A stretch of 44,195 nucleotides of DNA from Chromera velia (lineage: Eukaryota; Sar; Chromeraceae). Shown here one piece after another: positions 11,013 to 23,345 of this stretch. A program made the position numbers and the translations under genes. Every line of letters begins with the position of its first letter. Position 1 is the first letter of the stretch. Below the pieces are notes generated by a model. That model did no database searches. It was not told the origin of the DNA and saw only the letters and a program-made list of their open reading frames with translations. The DNA is taken from the NCBI GenBank assembly GCA_018398765.1, contig JAHBMJ010000599.1:1-44195 (forward strand). The letters run 5' to 3'.

Positions 11013-13546
11013 ACACGCACACACACACACACAGACACTCAGTCGAGTCTAGGCTTTCTTTCAGACGAGCTAGCGCAACAACAAACATCCAAAACGAAGA
11101 GCAAAAAAAAAAAACGACGCAAGTTCCCCCCACACGCGTTTGTCCCCCCGGCCTTTTTTTGTTGCCTTTCTCTTCTCTTCTCTTTCTGCGCTCACTTCAC
11201 CAACGGACATCTACAGCTGGTCAGCCAAACTTGAAGTGGAAAGGCGAGGATGAACAGAATGGGGGGGGAGGAGTGAAAGGGGGAGGGAAAAGGGAATTCC
11301 TCAAGGAGCCAGTCACCTAATCAACGGACCTGCGTGATTTGACGGCTCTCGTGATTTCCCCGCAGAATCGTTACTGCAAGATGAGACAAGACAGGACAAG
11401 ACAACCCGAAGCACAGGATGGACGGCGGGCAGAATCAAGATGGAAGACAAAAGACGAATCGAGATGATGCGAACAACCACGTACACATAAAGAATGAATG
11501 AATGAATGAATGAATGAATGAATGAATGAAAGAAAAGAAAGAAAGAAAGAAAGAAAGACAGACAGACAGACAGAAAGAAAGAAAGAAAAGAAAAGAAAGA
11601 AAGAAAACCCTAATTCCAGGAAGTCACAGTGCAGGAAAAAAATAGAAAAGGCGCAGTGCAGACAGGGACAAGAACAGGCTGGAATGAAGAAAAGCATTCG
11701 TGCTCAAACCAGACTATCCACTGACAAACAGGTGCACAGGTTCGCAGTCTCTGAATGTTGTCACAAGGAGAACTGACCAGCCACAAGAAGGAAAATGCTT
11801 GTGAGTCCATTTGCAGATGAGCCCAAGCGGAACAAAAAAAACACGCAAGCCAACAACCAAGAAAGTTCTAAATCAGACTCGCCTCGATCGTGACAGAGGC
11901 ACAGACAGACTTGATGTCCGCACACCCACGCATTACACGCATTTCGGAAAAAGACATGGGTGTACAGATTGTTGTGTATTTGAGAATGTTTCCCCGCGAC
12001 CGTTCTGTCTGACCGACCGACCTCGATCTGGGTAGAGGACCTTGAAAGTAAAAATCAAAGAGACTGTCTCGATGGAGTAGACCGACCTCGATCTGGGTAG
12101 AGGACCTTGAAAGTAAAAATCAAAGAGACTGTCTCAATGGACCGACCGACCTCGATCTGGGTAGAGGACCTTGAAAGTAAAAATCAAAGAGACTGTCTCG
12201 ATGGAGTAGTACCCTCTGTCGACGTAGTCGCCAAGAAAGAGGTAATTCGTGTCTGGGGGTTTCCCTCCTGTACGAGAGAGAGGACAGAATCGCATGTATG
12301 AAGAATGGATCAAGGCTCTCTCTCACGCTCATGCACCCACCCGCATGGAAAGGGGGATGTTCTTCTCTTTGACGCAGAGCGGCGTGCCAGAGAAAAGGAC
12401 AGGAGGCATCGTGCATGCATGCATGCCAGTGAGCAAGGAGGAAGCTGGACAGGCCGTGGGGGGACCCAACAAGAATTAAAGGTACACGACGAGCAGTGTC
12501 CCCTTCGTGCACACCCCTCTCCAATTCACACATGAATGAACGAACAAACGATTGAAGGACAGTCTGCCTGGATGAATAAGTGAATGCATGAATGAATGAA
12601 TGAATGAATGAATGAACGAATGAACGAATGAGTGAACGAAGGTACACCAAGGCCCATGAGCCGGGTTCTTGCAATGAATGGAGAGGAAAGGAAGAAAAGC
12701 AAGTGAAACGCCGAAAAGGAAGGGAGGAACCCCATACGAACGGAGGAAACGGCATTATGTGACGACTAGCACAGGTTGGCCTCCCCAGTCGTTCATTTTG
12801 GTGGCTCCTCAGCATCACAAATCCAACCTAATCCCCCCTTTTTGTGGCTGGGATAGTATATGCGTGTATCAATACTTGGAAAAAGCCGAGGCAAGACACT
12901 ACGAACCTATCTTCAGCAATTCCAGGAGATCATAAAACTGTCCGTGGATGTCGCCTGCCACAGTTACGGGGGCCCTCACGGGCTGCACGTTCTCCTCTCT
13001 TTCCTGCACCTTACAAATGCGTTTCAAGGCCAACGATAAAAAAATGTGCCGCTTCGATTCCTACATCGAGTCTGATGGACTCTCCCATAGACACACACAA
13101 AAGGGGGCATGGGGGCGGAGGCAGAGAAGGGCATGCAGCGTATCAAGTAGAGAGATGGAACGAATGAACAGACTCACAAAAAGGAAACTGACCAGCGTTT
13201 CCTTCAACACCTCGCACAAGTATCTGATCTCTCCCTCCTCCAAAGGTTTGCACTGCAAAAGTTGGTCTACAAATTCTTCGAAGGACCGCGACGGTCTCAC
13301 CAAAGTAGACGCAGAGGCAGACGCCGAGGTAGGAAAGCCCCGCGTCTCCCTCACTCCATCTCCTGCCGTCATGCCCCCCGGATGCACCGCTGAGGTTTCC
13401 TCAGTCGATGCCGTGTGCGTCGAACCATTGGCAACCGACCCCCCTCTTCCTCCTCCCGTCTCCTCTTCTGAGGGCATCCCGATTCCGTCCGCATCCCCCG
13501 ACAGCAACGCCGCGAGGGGGTTGCCTGAGGTGGCGTTCAGAGACAT
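8196..13546 (-). CDS. PPP2C: Protein phosphatase 2A catalytic subunit (Ser/Thr phosphatase, ten exons)
   Basis: Metal-dependent Ser/Thr phosphatase core that normally pairs with PP2A scaffold and regulatory subunits. Exons, in sense order: 13193-13546, 12907-13003, 12151-12267, 11330-11373, 10796-10862, 10452-10563, 9827-9895, 9190-9315, 8873-8939, 8196-8282. All phases agree, giving 380 residues before the end. Family motifs in order are [95 protein letters not shown] and [24 protein letters not shown] and DPAPRRGEP favour PP2A over PP4 or PP6. Oddities: about 85 extra N-terminal Ser/Gly-rich residues, VAGD for VCGD, CNHGG for CVHGG, and no located DYFL tail. The start is uncertain, since the frame stays open to an acceptor at 13767. 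After RGEPM either a GTCGGT donor is used or the frame runs to a stop near 8028. Confidence 0.88.
9066..9110. repeat. (CT)n microsatellite in PP2A intron 8
   Basis: An uninterrupted CT run passes into CCCT repeats. Translations across it give only Ser-Leu or Arg-Glu repeats. Confidence 0.9.
9526..9592. repeat. GACA-rich imperfect microsatellite
   Basis: Repeated GACAGACACACA-type units in PP2A intron 7, with related (GACA)n tracts near 9170-9190 and 9395-9410. Confidence 0.8.
10337..10372 (-). repeat. Partial copy of the 3' end of PP2A exon 6, inside intron 6
   Basis: On the minus strand, ACACCGACGAAGCCATCAGG and then ACCCTCGACAGG align with the end of exon 6 (ACACCATCGATGCCATCAGG, then GCCCTCGACAGG) with few mismatches. 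The copy lies about 80 bases downstream of the true donor and keeps the Ala-Ile-Arg-x-Leu-Asp-Arg reading. Its donor position reads GCGATT instead of GTAGGT. Confidence 0.7.
10970..11036. repeat. (CA)n microsatellite in PP2A intron 4
   Basis: An almost pure CA run of about 65 bases. Confidence 0.95.
11492..11606. repeat. (GAAT)n then (GAAA)n/(GACA)n compound microsatellite
   Basis: About nine GAAT units are followed by GAAA and GACA units, in PP2A intron 3. Confidence 0.95.
12020..12208 (-). repeat. Tandem triplication of the 3' half of PP2A exon 3, with its splice donor
   Basis: Three copies of a 64-65 base unit occur. The CCTCGATCTGGG motif recurs at 12021, 12086 and 12150. The upstream copy in the sense direction (12151-12208) is the real exon end, encoding [18 protein letters not shown] followed by GTCGGT. 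The two other copies lie in intron 3 and keep both the coding sequence and the donor. Reading through the first donor meets an in-frame TGA after five codons, so the copies cannot simply extend exon 3. Confidence 0.9.
12583..12634. repeat. (GAAT)n microsatellite in PP2A intron 2
   Basis: Tandem GAAT units grade into GAAC variants. Confidence 0.9.
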
Positions 13547-13766
13547 GAGGGGAAAGTGTGAAGAGCCACTGAAGGGAGTGTTTCTTCCCCTCTCAGCTAA
13601 GAAAGAAGGAAGCAGAGAACCGGAATCCTCTCCCTCCACTCCCCAATCTCTCTCTCTCTCTCTCTCCCTCTTCTCTTGCACTGTTTTGGCGTGCAACCGG
13701 TCGATCTGGGACTCCCTCACTCTTAGAAGGGTTGTGGTCTCAACCTTTTTTTCCTCCTCTACGCTT

Positions 13767-15957
13767 CTGCAAAAAGAGGTGAGCAGAGCCTATAGGGGAG
13801 CATGCAGGAGATCAATCAAACAGGGATCGCTCAACGTCGACAGACTGAGCTAGGGGTCTCCTGCTTCTTCCCACACGGGCGCTCCGTTGCCCAGTCTCAA
13901 CCTTTTGTTCCCTCCTTCCTTCGCAGCGACTTGTGGGGAACCTGCGGTGCCTCAATTCACGGGAAGCACGCTCACAGCCAGGACCCGGAGCGATTGTTTC
14001 TACTCTTCGTCTCTCGAGTCTTCATGCACTCTTTCCAAAGGATTTCATACGAATATATTAGAACTAGTTCAGAGTCCAGGGAGAATTGAATTACCTGGAA
14101 AGCACTCCATGCAAGATAGAGGACATATGCAAATGCCCATCGAATTGCGATGAAAATCGTCGTTAGGTTGTCCCGGACGTTGTATGAACAGGAGATCAGC
14201 TCTTGGACAGCGTCGACATATAGCGTCGACTGATGAAAAGAAAATGGAGACGGCGGAATTCGATTCCGGTTCTGGTTCGAAGTTCGAAGACGCGTTGACG
14301 CAGCCGGCTGAGGGCTGTCATGCATCGCGGCGCGCGGCGCATGGCCGGAGGGCCGGAGGCGCTCTGCATGCTACTGCATGCATGAAGCGGCGCGGCCAGG
14401 TCATGGCGGGTTCGTTCAACCAGGTCACGACTAGTCACGACCACGAATCAAGACCGCTCTACACCTATCAGGCACTAATTTCAAACCAACTTCTTGAAAA
14501 GCTCTTGTTTTGCAATCAAATTTGATCAGATAATTCATGATCTTAAAGCTTGTGGGTTATCGTGGGTATATAGGGGAGAACCAAAGAAATATCTACAAAT
14601 ACAGCTATGTACAGCTATGATAATGCTATGATAGCCTATATGGAGCTACATTTTCCCTTTGGCGGTGGTTAACTTCCGATCGGTGGGCAGGGTAGATTTC
14701 GATGGGCCTAAGGCCTATAAGGGCAACTTTCGGTGTCGAAGGTGTCCGAGGGGGGATTTCGGTGGGTACCGATAGCCCTCTGGGCAGATTTTGGTGCTTT
14801 TAATTAGAGCTCTGACAAAAAAACACGTCGAGCGCTCGGCATTGGGGCAGGAGGCCAATCTTCCAGACATTAATCCTATCCTATTCTATCCTAAACTACA
14901 TGCCTTGTCTCGTCCAGTATTTGGTGCATGTAGGCTCAAGATGACAGTGTGGAATCAAAGTGAATTTTGTATGGTTAAAATTACCGTTGAATATTATATT
15001 AATCAATCAATCGATTAGTCAATCAATTAAGCTGAGTCCTAGGCCAAGTCTTAGCCAACACAAGCCGGCTTTTAATCAGTAACTATCACTGTATCAATAA
15101 GATCGAATCTGATCGATACAATCATGATAAGATGTATAACTGATTGTTGGTTTAATATTACTCAGAGTTCGGACTAACTTTGAAGTATTATCTAATATGT
15201 CCTAGAACATGTCAGTGATCGCTAATTAAAGTTCTTTTCATAAATTATTTAATAACAATAAAACCTAAAAACTTTTTGGGTCACTTTATCGCATGATTTT
15301 GCATAACCAGCTACCTTTATCGCCTAGTCTATCGCATTGTCTCTATTGGTTTACCAGTGTATTGAGAAAAGGCAAGAATATATTTATAACGACCCTCCTG
15401 AATCCCCTTGAAAGTACATAAGAGAATGACACCAACGAGATCAGAAATTTGTTCCGGCTTGCTTCGACCGCTCGCGTTCACACTTCAAACATGTTTTTAG
15501 TTGCAGATTACAGCTGTTTGATTCGCTCTGCAAGCCCTGAGTCCCGAATTTTTTTTAGCTCGTCCACTTTTGCCCTGCAAGTAATCATGATGAGCGGGCT
15601 GACGTGTGGTAAAGCTGTTCGCACTATGACGGATAACATTTCAGATGATTCACACACTTTTTGCTTTAGTCATCGTTCTGTGTGCGTGCAACAAACCCAT
15701 CAAATTAAAGTGCAAAAAAATGTGAACATTCGTTCAGCATGCACAACTGAGAAAGAGGAACAATTCAATCCGCTCCGAGAGAGAAAGGCAAACAACGTAT
15801 GAGAAGTAAAAGCGGGGCAGACAAAAACACAGGGCAGCGAATTATCGAAGCTGCTAATTGCACTTCAAGAGAGAAGTACCGAAGAGAACGACTGGCACGG
15901 TAAGCAGACAGAACGTCGCGCAGACAAAGAAAGAACAAGGAAGGAGAAAGCGAAAAC
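13767..15957. other. Spacer between the PP2A and TCERG1-like genes
   Basis: Probably contains the 5' leader and perhaps first exon of the PP2A gene: a good acceptor (CTTTTTGCAG) ends at 13767. A minus-strand ATG frame at 13972-14325, with a hydrophobic stretch (TIFIAIRWAFAYVLYLAW) and a GTAATT donor, could be an exon, but its phase does not join the PP2A exon directly. 14303-14410 is a GC island. 14500-15450 is AT-rich, with a LINE-tail-like (AATC)n tract at 14999-15028. Confidence 0.4.
14836..14890. repeat. Dispersed element end with (ATCCT)n-type tail, copy 1
   Basis: CATTGGGGCAGGAGGCCAAT, then a tail of TAATCCTATCC type, matches 38752-38812. It probably marks the 3' end of an unidentified retroelement family. 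Confidence 0.6.
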
Positions 15958-16763
15958 TTACTCCACTCTGTGTCTCAGCATCTCATCACGGAGACCGCCG
16001 AGGAACTCCATTTTCTGGTACCTGCACACGTATCGATATATATGTGCATTCGGACTTTTACACGCATTCAAGCATTGGGCACACTGCCGCCGACCGACTG
16101 GCCCTTCAGTTCCTTTATCTTCGTCCCCCCCCCCCCCCCCCCCCCNNNCCCCCCCCAGCCTCACCTGACGTCTACAGCGATCTGATGCCTCAACTGCTCG
16201 AACGACGCGCTGTCCAACGAGCCCACTGCGTGCGCCCCCCTGCTTGTCACAACTGCGGCAATCAGTGGAGACGTCTTGAGGAACTCCATGTACACCGCCT
16301 TCAAAGAATCCGCCTGAACGCATCAAAAGGAACAAAACAAAAGAACCGAACGACGAAGTGACTGATGGAAACGCTTCCCTGGATTCATCTTCAAGGCTGG
16401 CCACTCAGACATACTTACCCGCCCTAAAGTACACTCGATTAGTCATCGACCCTACCGCCTCAAATCCTTCTCATCCATCCGCTTCGTCTTCCAGTCAGGC
16501 AGGGCTGAAGACGAAGTGCAGAAAATAAGCCAGCAGATAGATGCAGCCAGCAAAAGAAAACCAACACAATGAGAAAAAGAGACTCATATCTATCAATGTA
16601 CGTACAGCTCACTGACTGACTGACCTCTTTTCTCCTCCAGGCCTCGAAGGCGGAGTCCAGAATGTCACGAGGCACAACCTTGAAGCGAGGAAGTTTCTTC
16701 AGTCCCAAAACTTCTATCAGCTGCAAAAGGGACACACGGACACACGGCCATGTGTATCTGATC

Positions 16764-16824
<61 letters not shown>

Positions 16825-18019
16825 GGAGCCCGGCGGGGGGGGAAGAAGAGAGTAAGAGAGAGGTGCCGCACGCTCATCTTAACATTTCTCTCTCCACCAC
16901 TCAGAGGATCTGCGAACCTATTGTTCTTGTTCCAGCAGTCTGACAGAAAGTGAAAAAAACATCCGTATATCCGTTTGCATTGAGAACAAAACATGTCAGG
17001 AACAAACACATTTGGGACACACTGCGAAGGCGGCAGCGACTTCTGCCTGCCTGTGTGTCTTGTCTCTGTGCACGTCTATCTGACCTCGTCATTGCTTTTG
17101 TTTGGGTCTGCGTTTGCATTTTTGTCCAAAAGGAATGAAAGATCTTTCTGGCGTTCCTGTGAAGATTCCCTGCACACGAATGCAACATCATGGAGGTTGG
17201 CGGGTCCCTACGACATAAGATGATTTTCTTCTTAGCGTCCTGAAACTGTGAGACCGCCCGCTGTGCCACAGCGGAATCAGACAAAAGAAAAGAAACACCC
17301 TGGCAGAGGCAGAGGATGGAATTGCAGGGGAGGGCCTCGACAACCTCTAAGGCGACCGACAGGCATTTCTTCCGATAGGCTCTCTCTCTGATTGCGCGCG
17401 GCCTTTTTCTTCACAATGCATTCTGTCTGCAGTGGCTCGATCGATAAGACCACAGAACATCCCCCTTAGGAGAAAAGTCTGAAGAGGAGAAAATAAAGCA
17501 ATGACACTATGTATCTATAGACTGACTCGACAAAACGACGGAACATTTCTTTCATCTCGTCTTCCCCTCCACTCCTTTCCAAGACGGTCTGCAGGCAGCG
17601 TGGAAGGAAGGAAGGAGACGCAAAGAGGCATGCATCAGTCAGGGCATGCATGCATGCATGCATGTGTGTGTATGGGCGTGCACATTTCTCAGGACGGAGA
17701 ACAGAAAAGCAGCAAAACGAAGAGGTGAGAGAATCAACGGAAATAAAGGGCATATTCTGTTCACTCTCTCTCATCAGACGAACCCCCCCCGCACCCCCCC
17801 TCCCGTTCCCGATGACCTCCATCCTCGTGTCGTTGGAGACGATGCTCATCGCATCCGAAAACGAAATCTCAAAAGGATTCTTCAGCCTCTCCTCTAACAC
17901 CAGCCTGCATCAAAATGAATTCACTCTCACTCGCATTTGTACACAACAGAAAAGGGATCCATCCCACAAGCCCCTCAACCCCCTACAAAAACCACAGACG
18001 CACCATGGGTGCGCGAACA

Positions 18020-18063
<44 letters not shown>

Positions 18064-18156
18064 CACAGAAACACAGAAACACAGAAACACAGAACCACAG
18101 ACACACACATACACATACACACGCACACGCACGCACACGCACACGCGCGCACACGC

Positions 18157-18189
<33 letters not shown>

Positions 18190-18638
18190 CAGAGGGAGAA
18201 AGAGAGAGAGAGAAAGCCAGCCACACAGACAAACAGAGAAGGCGAGAGACGAAGACACACACAAAAAAGAACACTACTCGTTGCTTCAACCCACCTGAAA
18301 ACTCTTTCCGCTTCCTTCCGCGCCATTTTGACTTTCTTCTTCTCCCAGTCGTCACTGCAAAACAGAGCGAAGAGGAAAGGCGGATATCCGTATGAAATAA
18401 TATAACTACCGAGACTCAGAGAGCAGCACATCACCCTGTTGTCGAACGGTTTCCAGTATGAAGAGGCACAAGTCAGACTGGGGGGAAGGAGATGTAGAGG
18501 AAGAAACGATGTCGAAAAAAAGTAACGCGTGCATACGGACAGGCAAGTGAGTGTACCAAAAACAACAAAACGATGAAGACAGGCTCCCGGCTACCCCCCC
18601 CAACCACCCAAACATGCGCGTGCGCGCGCGCGCGCACA

Positions 18639-18674
<36 letters not shown>

Positions 18675-20233
18675 ACTGACTCGTCATCCTCCTCCACTGC
18701 GTCTTCTCGCCCTCTCTTCCCATCCCTGTCCCTGTCCCTCTCCCGGTCTCTATCTCCTTCTCTCTCTCTCTCTCTGTCCCTTTCTTCCTTCTGCATCTTC
18801 AAACACACCGCCTTGACTTCTTTCCAATACAGATTTTCCCTTTCTGATGATGACCCAACAGCCTTGTATCTCTCATCGTCTCTCAGGTCCGTTTTCATCC
18901 AGTCCCAATCAGGAAAGTCCTTCTCTCTGTCGTATGCCCGGGGCTCCCTCTTGTTCTCCCTGTCCCGCTTTTTCTCCTTTGCCATCAACGTCTCCAGACC
19001 CTCCCGAACCATCTCCCGAAAATCTGAGCGCAAACGGTCTCGCCGCCTCTCTCTCTCCTCAGCAAGCGTCCGTGCTCTGCGAAGCGAGGTGCGGAAAGCG
19101 AAGGACCGTTGACACCAGAAGGGAAAGAAAGGGAACAGCTGTGGACAAACGAGCGGACATGAAAGAGAACAGAAGGACTCCAGTATCTTTCTGAGCTCCA
19201 ACTGCTTGCTGGTATGTCGTTTAAAATCTACCGCATCGCTCTTTCCTTTCTTTCCTGATGCTTTGGAAATTACTTCCTTCCTCTGATCCGAACGGAGGGA
19301 GACAGAAATTACTTCCTTCCTCTGATCCGAATGGAGGGAGACATGGAGCCGCAGGGGAGGCGATGACGTCAAAGTGCCGCAAGCGAAAAAGCGAAAGCGA
19401 GCAAGAGCAGAGAGAAGAAACCGAGAATTGTTTTCTTGAATCACGCGGTAAAAAAAAATCTTCCGGTCGACATTTGCGTGCGTGTGGGGTGGGGGCTGGA
19501 GGTCGGGGTGGGTGGGTGGGTGGGTATCTTCGTGCATGATATGATGAACTTTCCCGCCTGCCTGCCTGCCTGCCTGCCTGACCGTTCTTCGATGAGTCTC
19601 TGCCTCGTCTTGGGGTCCACAGAGTCCCATCTGGGGTCTCCCCCCATGTCCCTCTCGAGCCCTCTTTCAGTGGTGCTCCCTGTCAGCAGCCTCCGCTCCT
19701 CTGCCTCCTTGAGGAGAGACGTGAAGGCTTCGAGACCCTGCAATCGGCATGCACAGACAAGCAGGGAGGGAGGTAGGCAGGCAGAAAAACGGCAAAAGAG
19801 CCAGGGAAGGCCCCAAAGCTGGAAGGAAGAGGAGGCAGGCAGAACAACGGCAAAAGAGCCAGGGAGGTACCAAAGCTGGAAGGAAGAGGAGGTCACAATG
19901 GTGTGCAGCGGGAGAAAAGCAGAGTATCTGCCCAAGCACATGTGTCGGTGTTTTCTTCTTCCAAAACAAAAGTAAGCCGCTCTTCGAAGCACCCGTTCTG
20001 TTTCCTTCCGTCCCCTTCCCTTCTGCTCTCAGCATGAAATGAACCCCATCAGAGTATTGGTCTTGGATGGATGGTGGGGCAAACCGATAGAAGGCACTGG
20101 AAGGAATGCTTTGGAGATTCGGCTCCAAGCAAAAAGAAAAAGACGGTGAAACCATCCATCCTCCTTTCTACAGCGGACATCGATCACACAGACGCACACA
20201 CACACTCAACGCAAAGAGACAGAGAACGAGCTG

Positions 20234-20275
<42 letters not shown>

Positions 20276-23200
20276 ACCTCTTTCTTGCTTTTCGACTGTT
20301 CCATTCGGACCTCCTCAGCAACAACACGGGCGTACCTGACAGAGAGAAGAGAAGCAAACACTACAATTCATCCGTGACGCCTTTTGCCTGGCAAGACGAG
20401 AAAAAGAAGACTAACGAAGCTAACGAGGATGGAACGAACGCTCTTTTCCCAAAAATAGATGCCCTATGCAGCCCCGCAAGAAGCATGAGCAGGAGGAACG
20501 AAGACGGTCATGCAGAAAGGGAGGGTTGAACGAGATTGGTATCAAACAGAGTTACAATGCGGATCTGCAAACCCTGTTTTCGGCCCAAAATCATGAACAG
20601 GTACATGCATACAGCTGCATGTGTGGTGAAGTCCATTGCAAGAAAGGTTCGCTGCTGACTTGCTGAAAAGCGCCTTTCTGCGTTCGGGAGGGAAGGCCTG
20701 AAACCGGCGGTCGTGGAGGAGTTTTGGGAGTGCAGCCTCGAAAGTCGGCAGTTTGTAGGCGCCCTTCTCCTTGAGGAGTTTCCGAAATTCGGCGATCTTC
20801 CTCGCTTCCCTTTCCAGTTTTTTTCGAGCCTCCACCTGCTCCTGTACCCGGGAACGACAAGCCAGACAGGACAGAGAGAGACCGTCAGCTCATTCTGTTT
20901 CACTTGAAACGATAGCCGTATGTGAGAATAGTTTCTGATTGTAAGATCGTTTGCCGTTTGCTTTGTCTGAGCGCATGTACACTTCTGGCAACCAACTAGA
21001 GCAGTCAGTCCGTGTTGACGAGAACAGCAGGGCAACAGTGGTGTGGGGACGCTGACTGAGACTCACTTACATACATCAGAGCTTTCACTCCGGAGTAAAG
21101 AAAACAAAGAATCAGGAACAGCAATGAGCAAAGGTGTACACACACACACACACACACACACATGTATATATATACTGAGAGAGAGAGAGAGGCAAAGAGA
21201 ATGGGAGAGAGGGATGGATGGAGGAAAGCGAGGGAGACTGACTGACTGCCGTTTCCTTCTCAGAACCGCTGCTGTCGCTGTCGCTCTCACTCTCGCTCTG
21301 CTGCTGCTCTTGCTGCTGTCGCTCCAGATCTGATTCCCCCCCCTCGCCCTGACGAAAATCAAAGGAATACTCCAAGTAAGAGCTGGAATCGACTCCTGGC
21401 GGTAACTGGTCGGGTCTCTGCATGAGAGCACTTCCTTCCCCTGCAAGACCACTTCCGGATTCTTCTGGAGGCAGGAGTTTTCCGTCGATTAGTGCGACGA
21501 TTCTTTTGATCTCGTCTGGACACTTCCACACCGACTTGTTCGTCTCCTTATTGAAGAAGAACACACGACCCTCGGCTGTCCGCACACGCACCCAAGCAGT
21601 TGAACCTATCGACTCGTATTCGTACCCTCCACCCGCGACCCCTTGCTGCTGCTCCTGTTGAGGCGCCGTCTCGGCTGGTTGTTCTTTGGAACTCTCCTGG
21701 GCCTCTCCGGGGTCCCCGGCACCCGCGGGGTCCGACTTGTTGCGTTTGTCCACCACACCGATGCCGGGGCCCGCAGGACGGACCCAGGCAGAGACTTTTG
21801 TGGAGGGACAGAAGAAGTAAGAAGTGCCATCGGGTGCCGCATGCTCCTCCCAAATGACAGAGACCTCAGGCACATCACCCCCAGGAGCACCACCCCCTCC
21901 TTCCTGCTGAGCTGTCATCATCAAGGGGGCATTTCCATTCTGGGGGAAAACGTGACCTCCCGGGTGGGAAAGTCCGGTGGGGGAACTACTCCCCTGTTCC
22001 TGCAGAGGGGGGGGGGCACTGAAGGGCCCCGGCTGGTGAAAAAAACCGCCGGGCGGTTGGGATGGGCCTGGCTGCTGAGGGGGCCCTGGAATTGACGGAT
22101 GTCGGGGCTCTGGAAACGGTGGAGGGGGGCGGTTGACAGAATCTGCTGCGTGCGTCGGAGGCCTCCCTCCGGCAGCCTGAGCTGCCATCTGAGCCAGGAC
22201 CTCTGGGGGCGGCGGTTGAAATGACGAAGACGGAGGCCCTCCCTGTCCATGGAACGGCGGACGCATACCTCCACCCATCGGGCCCATCGGAGGACCCCGG
22301 CCACTGTCCATCCCCCCAAAGGGAGGCCCCCTTCCCATGCCGGGGCCCATGGGGGGCCTCCCTCCGTGCATCATATGTGTAGGAGGCATACCCCCCATGG
22401 GGCCCCGAAAGACCGGTCGTCCATCGTTTCCCATATGAAAGTCTCCTCCTGGAGGCCCCTTCCACCTGTGCCAGAAGGAGAGGGGGGAAGAAACCCAAGA
22501 ATGAGACCGGAACAGAAATTCAAAAAAGTCTTTGCAGCCGGCCCGACAAGGGAGGAACGCGCGTTCGCACATGTTGAGAGAATGAGCATAAAAGATTCCA
22601 GAAAGTGCGTGGAGGGTTGGTCTCCTTCACATACGCAGAAACACACATGCAGCCATATGAAGGGTGATCAAATCACGCCCACCTCCTGCCCCCAGCAACA
22701 GAAAGAGAGGCAGACCGACTGTTTGTCTTCATATGCGCAACACACCAGGAAAAAAGAGCTAAAGACAGACAAATTGTACGACTTTTCTATTTCAAGTCAA
22801 AGATGGATAGACAGAGAGGCGGACACCATGTCCCACTGACCCTCCAGGAGGTCCGCCCTCCCCCCCAGGCCCGGGCAGGCCTCCCATGTTTGCCCCGTTC
22901 ATCTGAGTGGGTGGGCGTCCGGGAAGGCCATCAAACCTAAATGGTCTGGAAGGCCCCGGCATTCCCCCGGGCCCCCTCCATCCTCCGTCTGCTCCCATTC
23001 CCCTTCCCCTGCCCCCTGCACTTTCAGGTCCCCCCCCCGGGCCCGACCCTGAAGATGAAAAAGCAGACGCAGAGGAAGAATCAGAGACCGCAAAAAAAAG
23101 AGACAAACAAAAGAGGCGACGCGGCAAAGAAAGGGGCGATCACACGCATGTCAATTGGTGAGGGACCGTGCACGTGGGAAAACAGACAAAAGGGGAACCA

Positions 23201-23314
23201 AAAGTGCCTGTCTCTCTTCATTTTAAGTAGCGAGCAACCTTTCTTTCTCTCTCTCTCTCTTTGTCTCTTCCTTTCTCTCTCGCGCGCGCTGTGCGAGCAC
23301 AATGCAACAGGAGA

Positions 23315-23345
<31 letters not shown>

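Noticed and set aside
14256-14300. tRNA-like GGTTCGAA segment
   Set aside because: No acceptor stem, D-arm or anticodon arm could be drawn around it.
13972-14325. Minus-strand hydrophobic ORF as the first exon of PP2A
   Set aside because: Its donor phase does not fit the acceptor at 13,767, and no linking exon was found, so it was left as unassigned.
17910-18434. Long frames rich in Cys-Val or Thr-His
   Set aside because: They are translations of the (CA)n tract in a TCERG1-like intron. The same applies to 10,912-11,133, 32,596-33,101 and 43,552-44,162.
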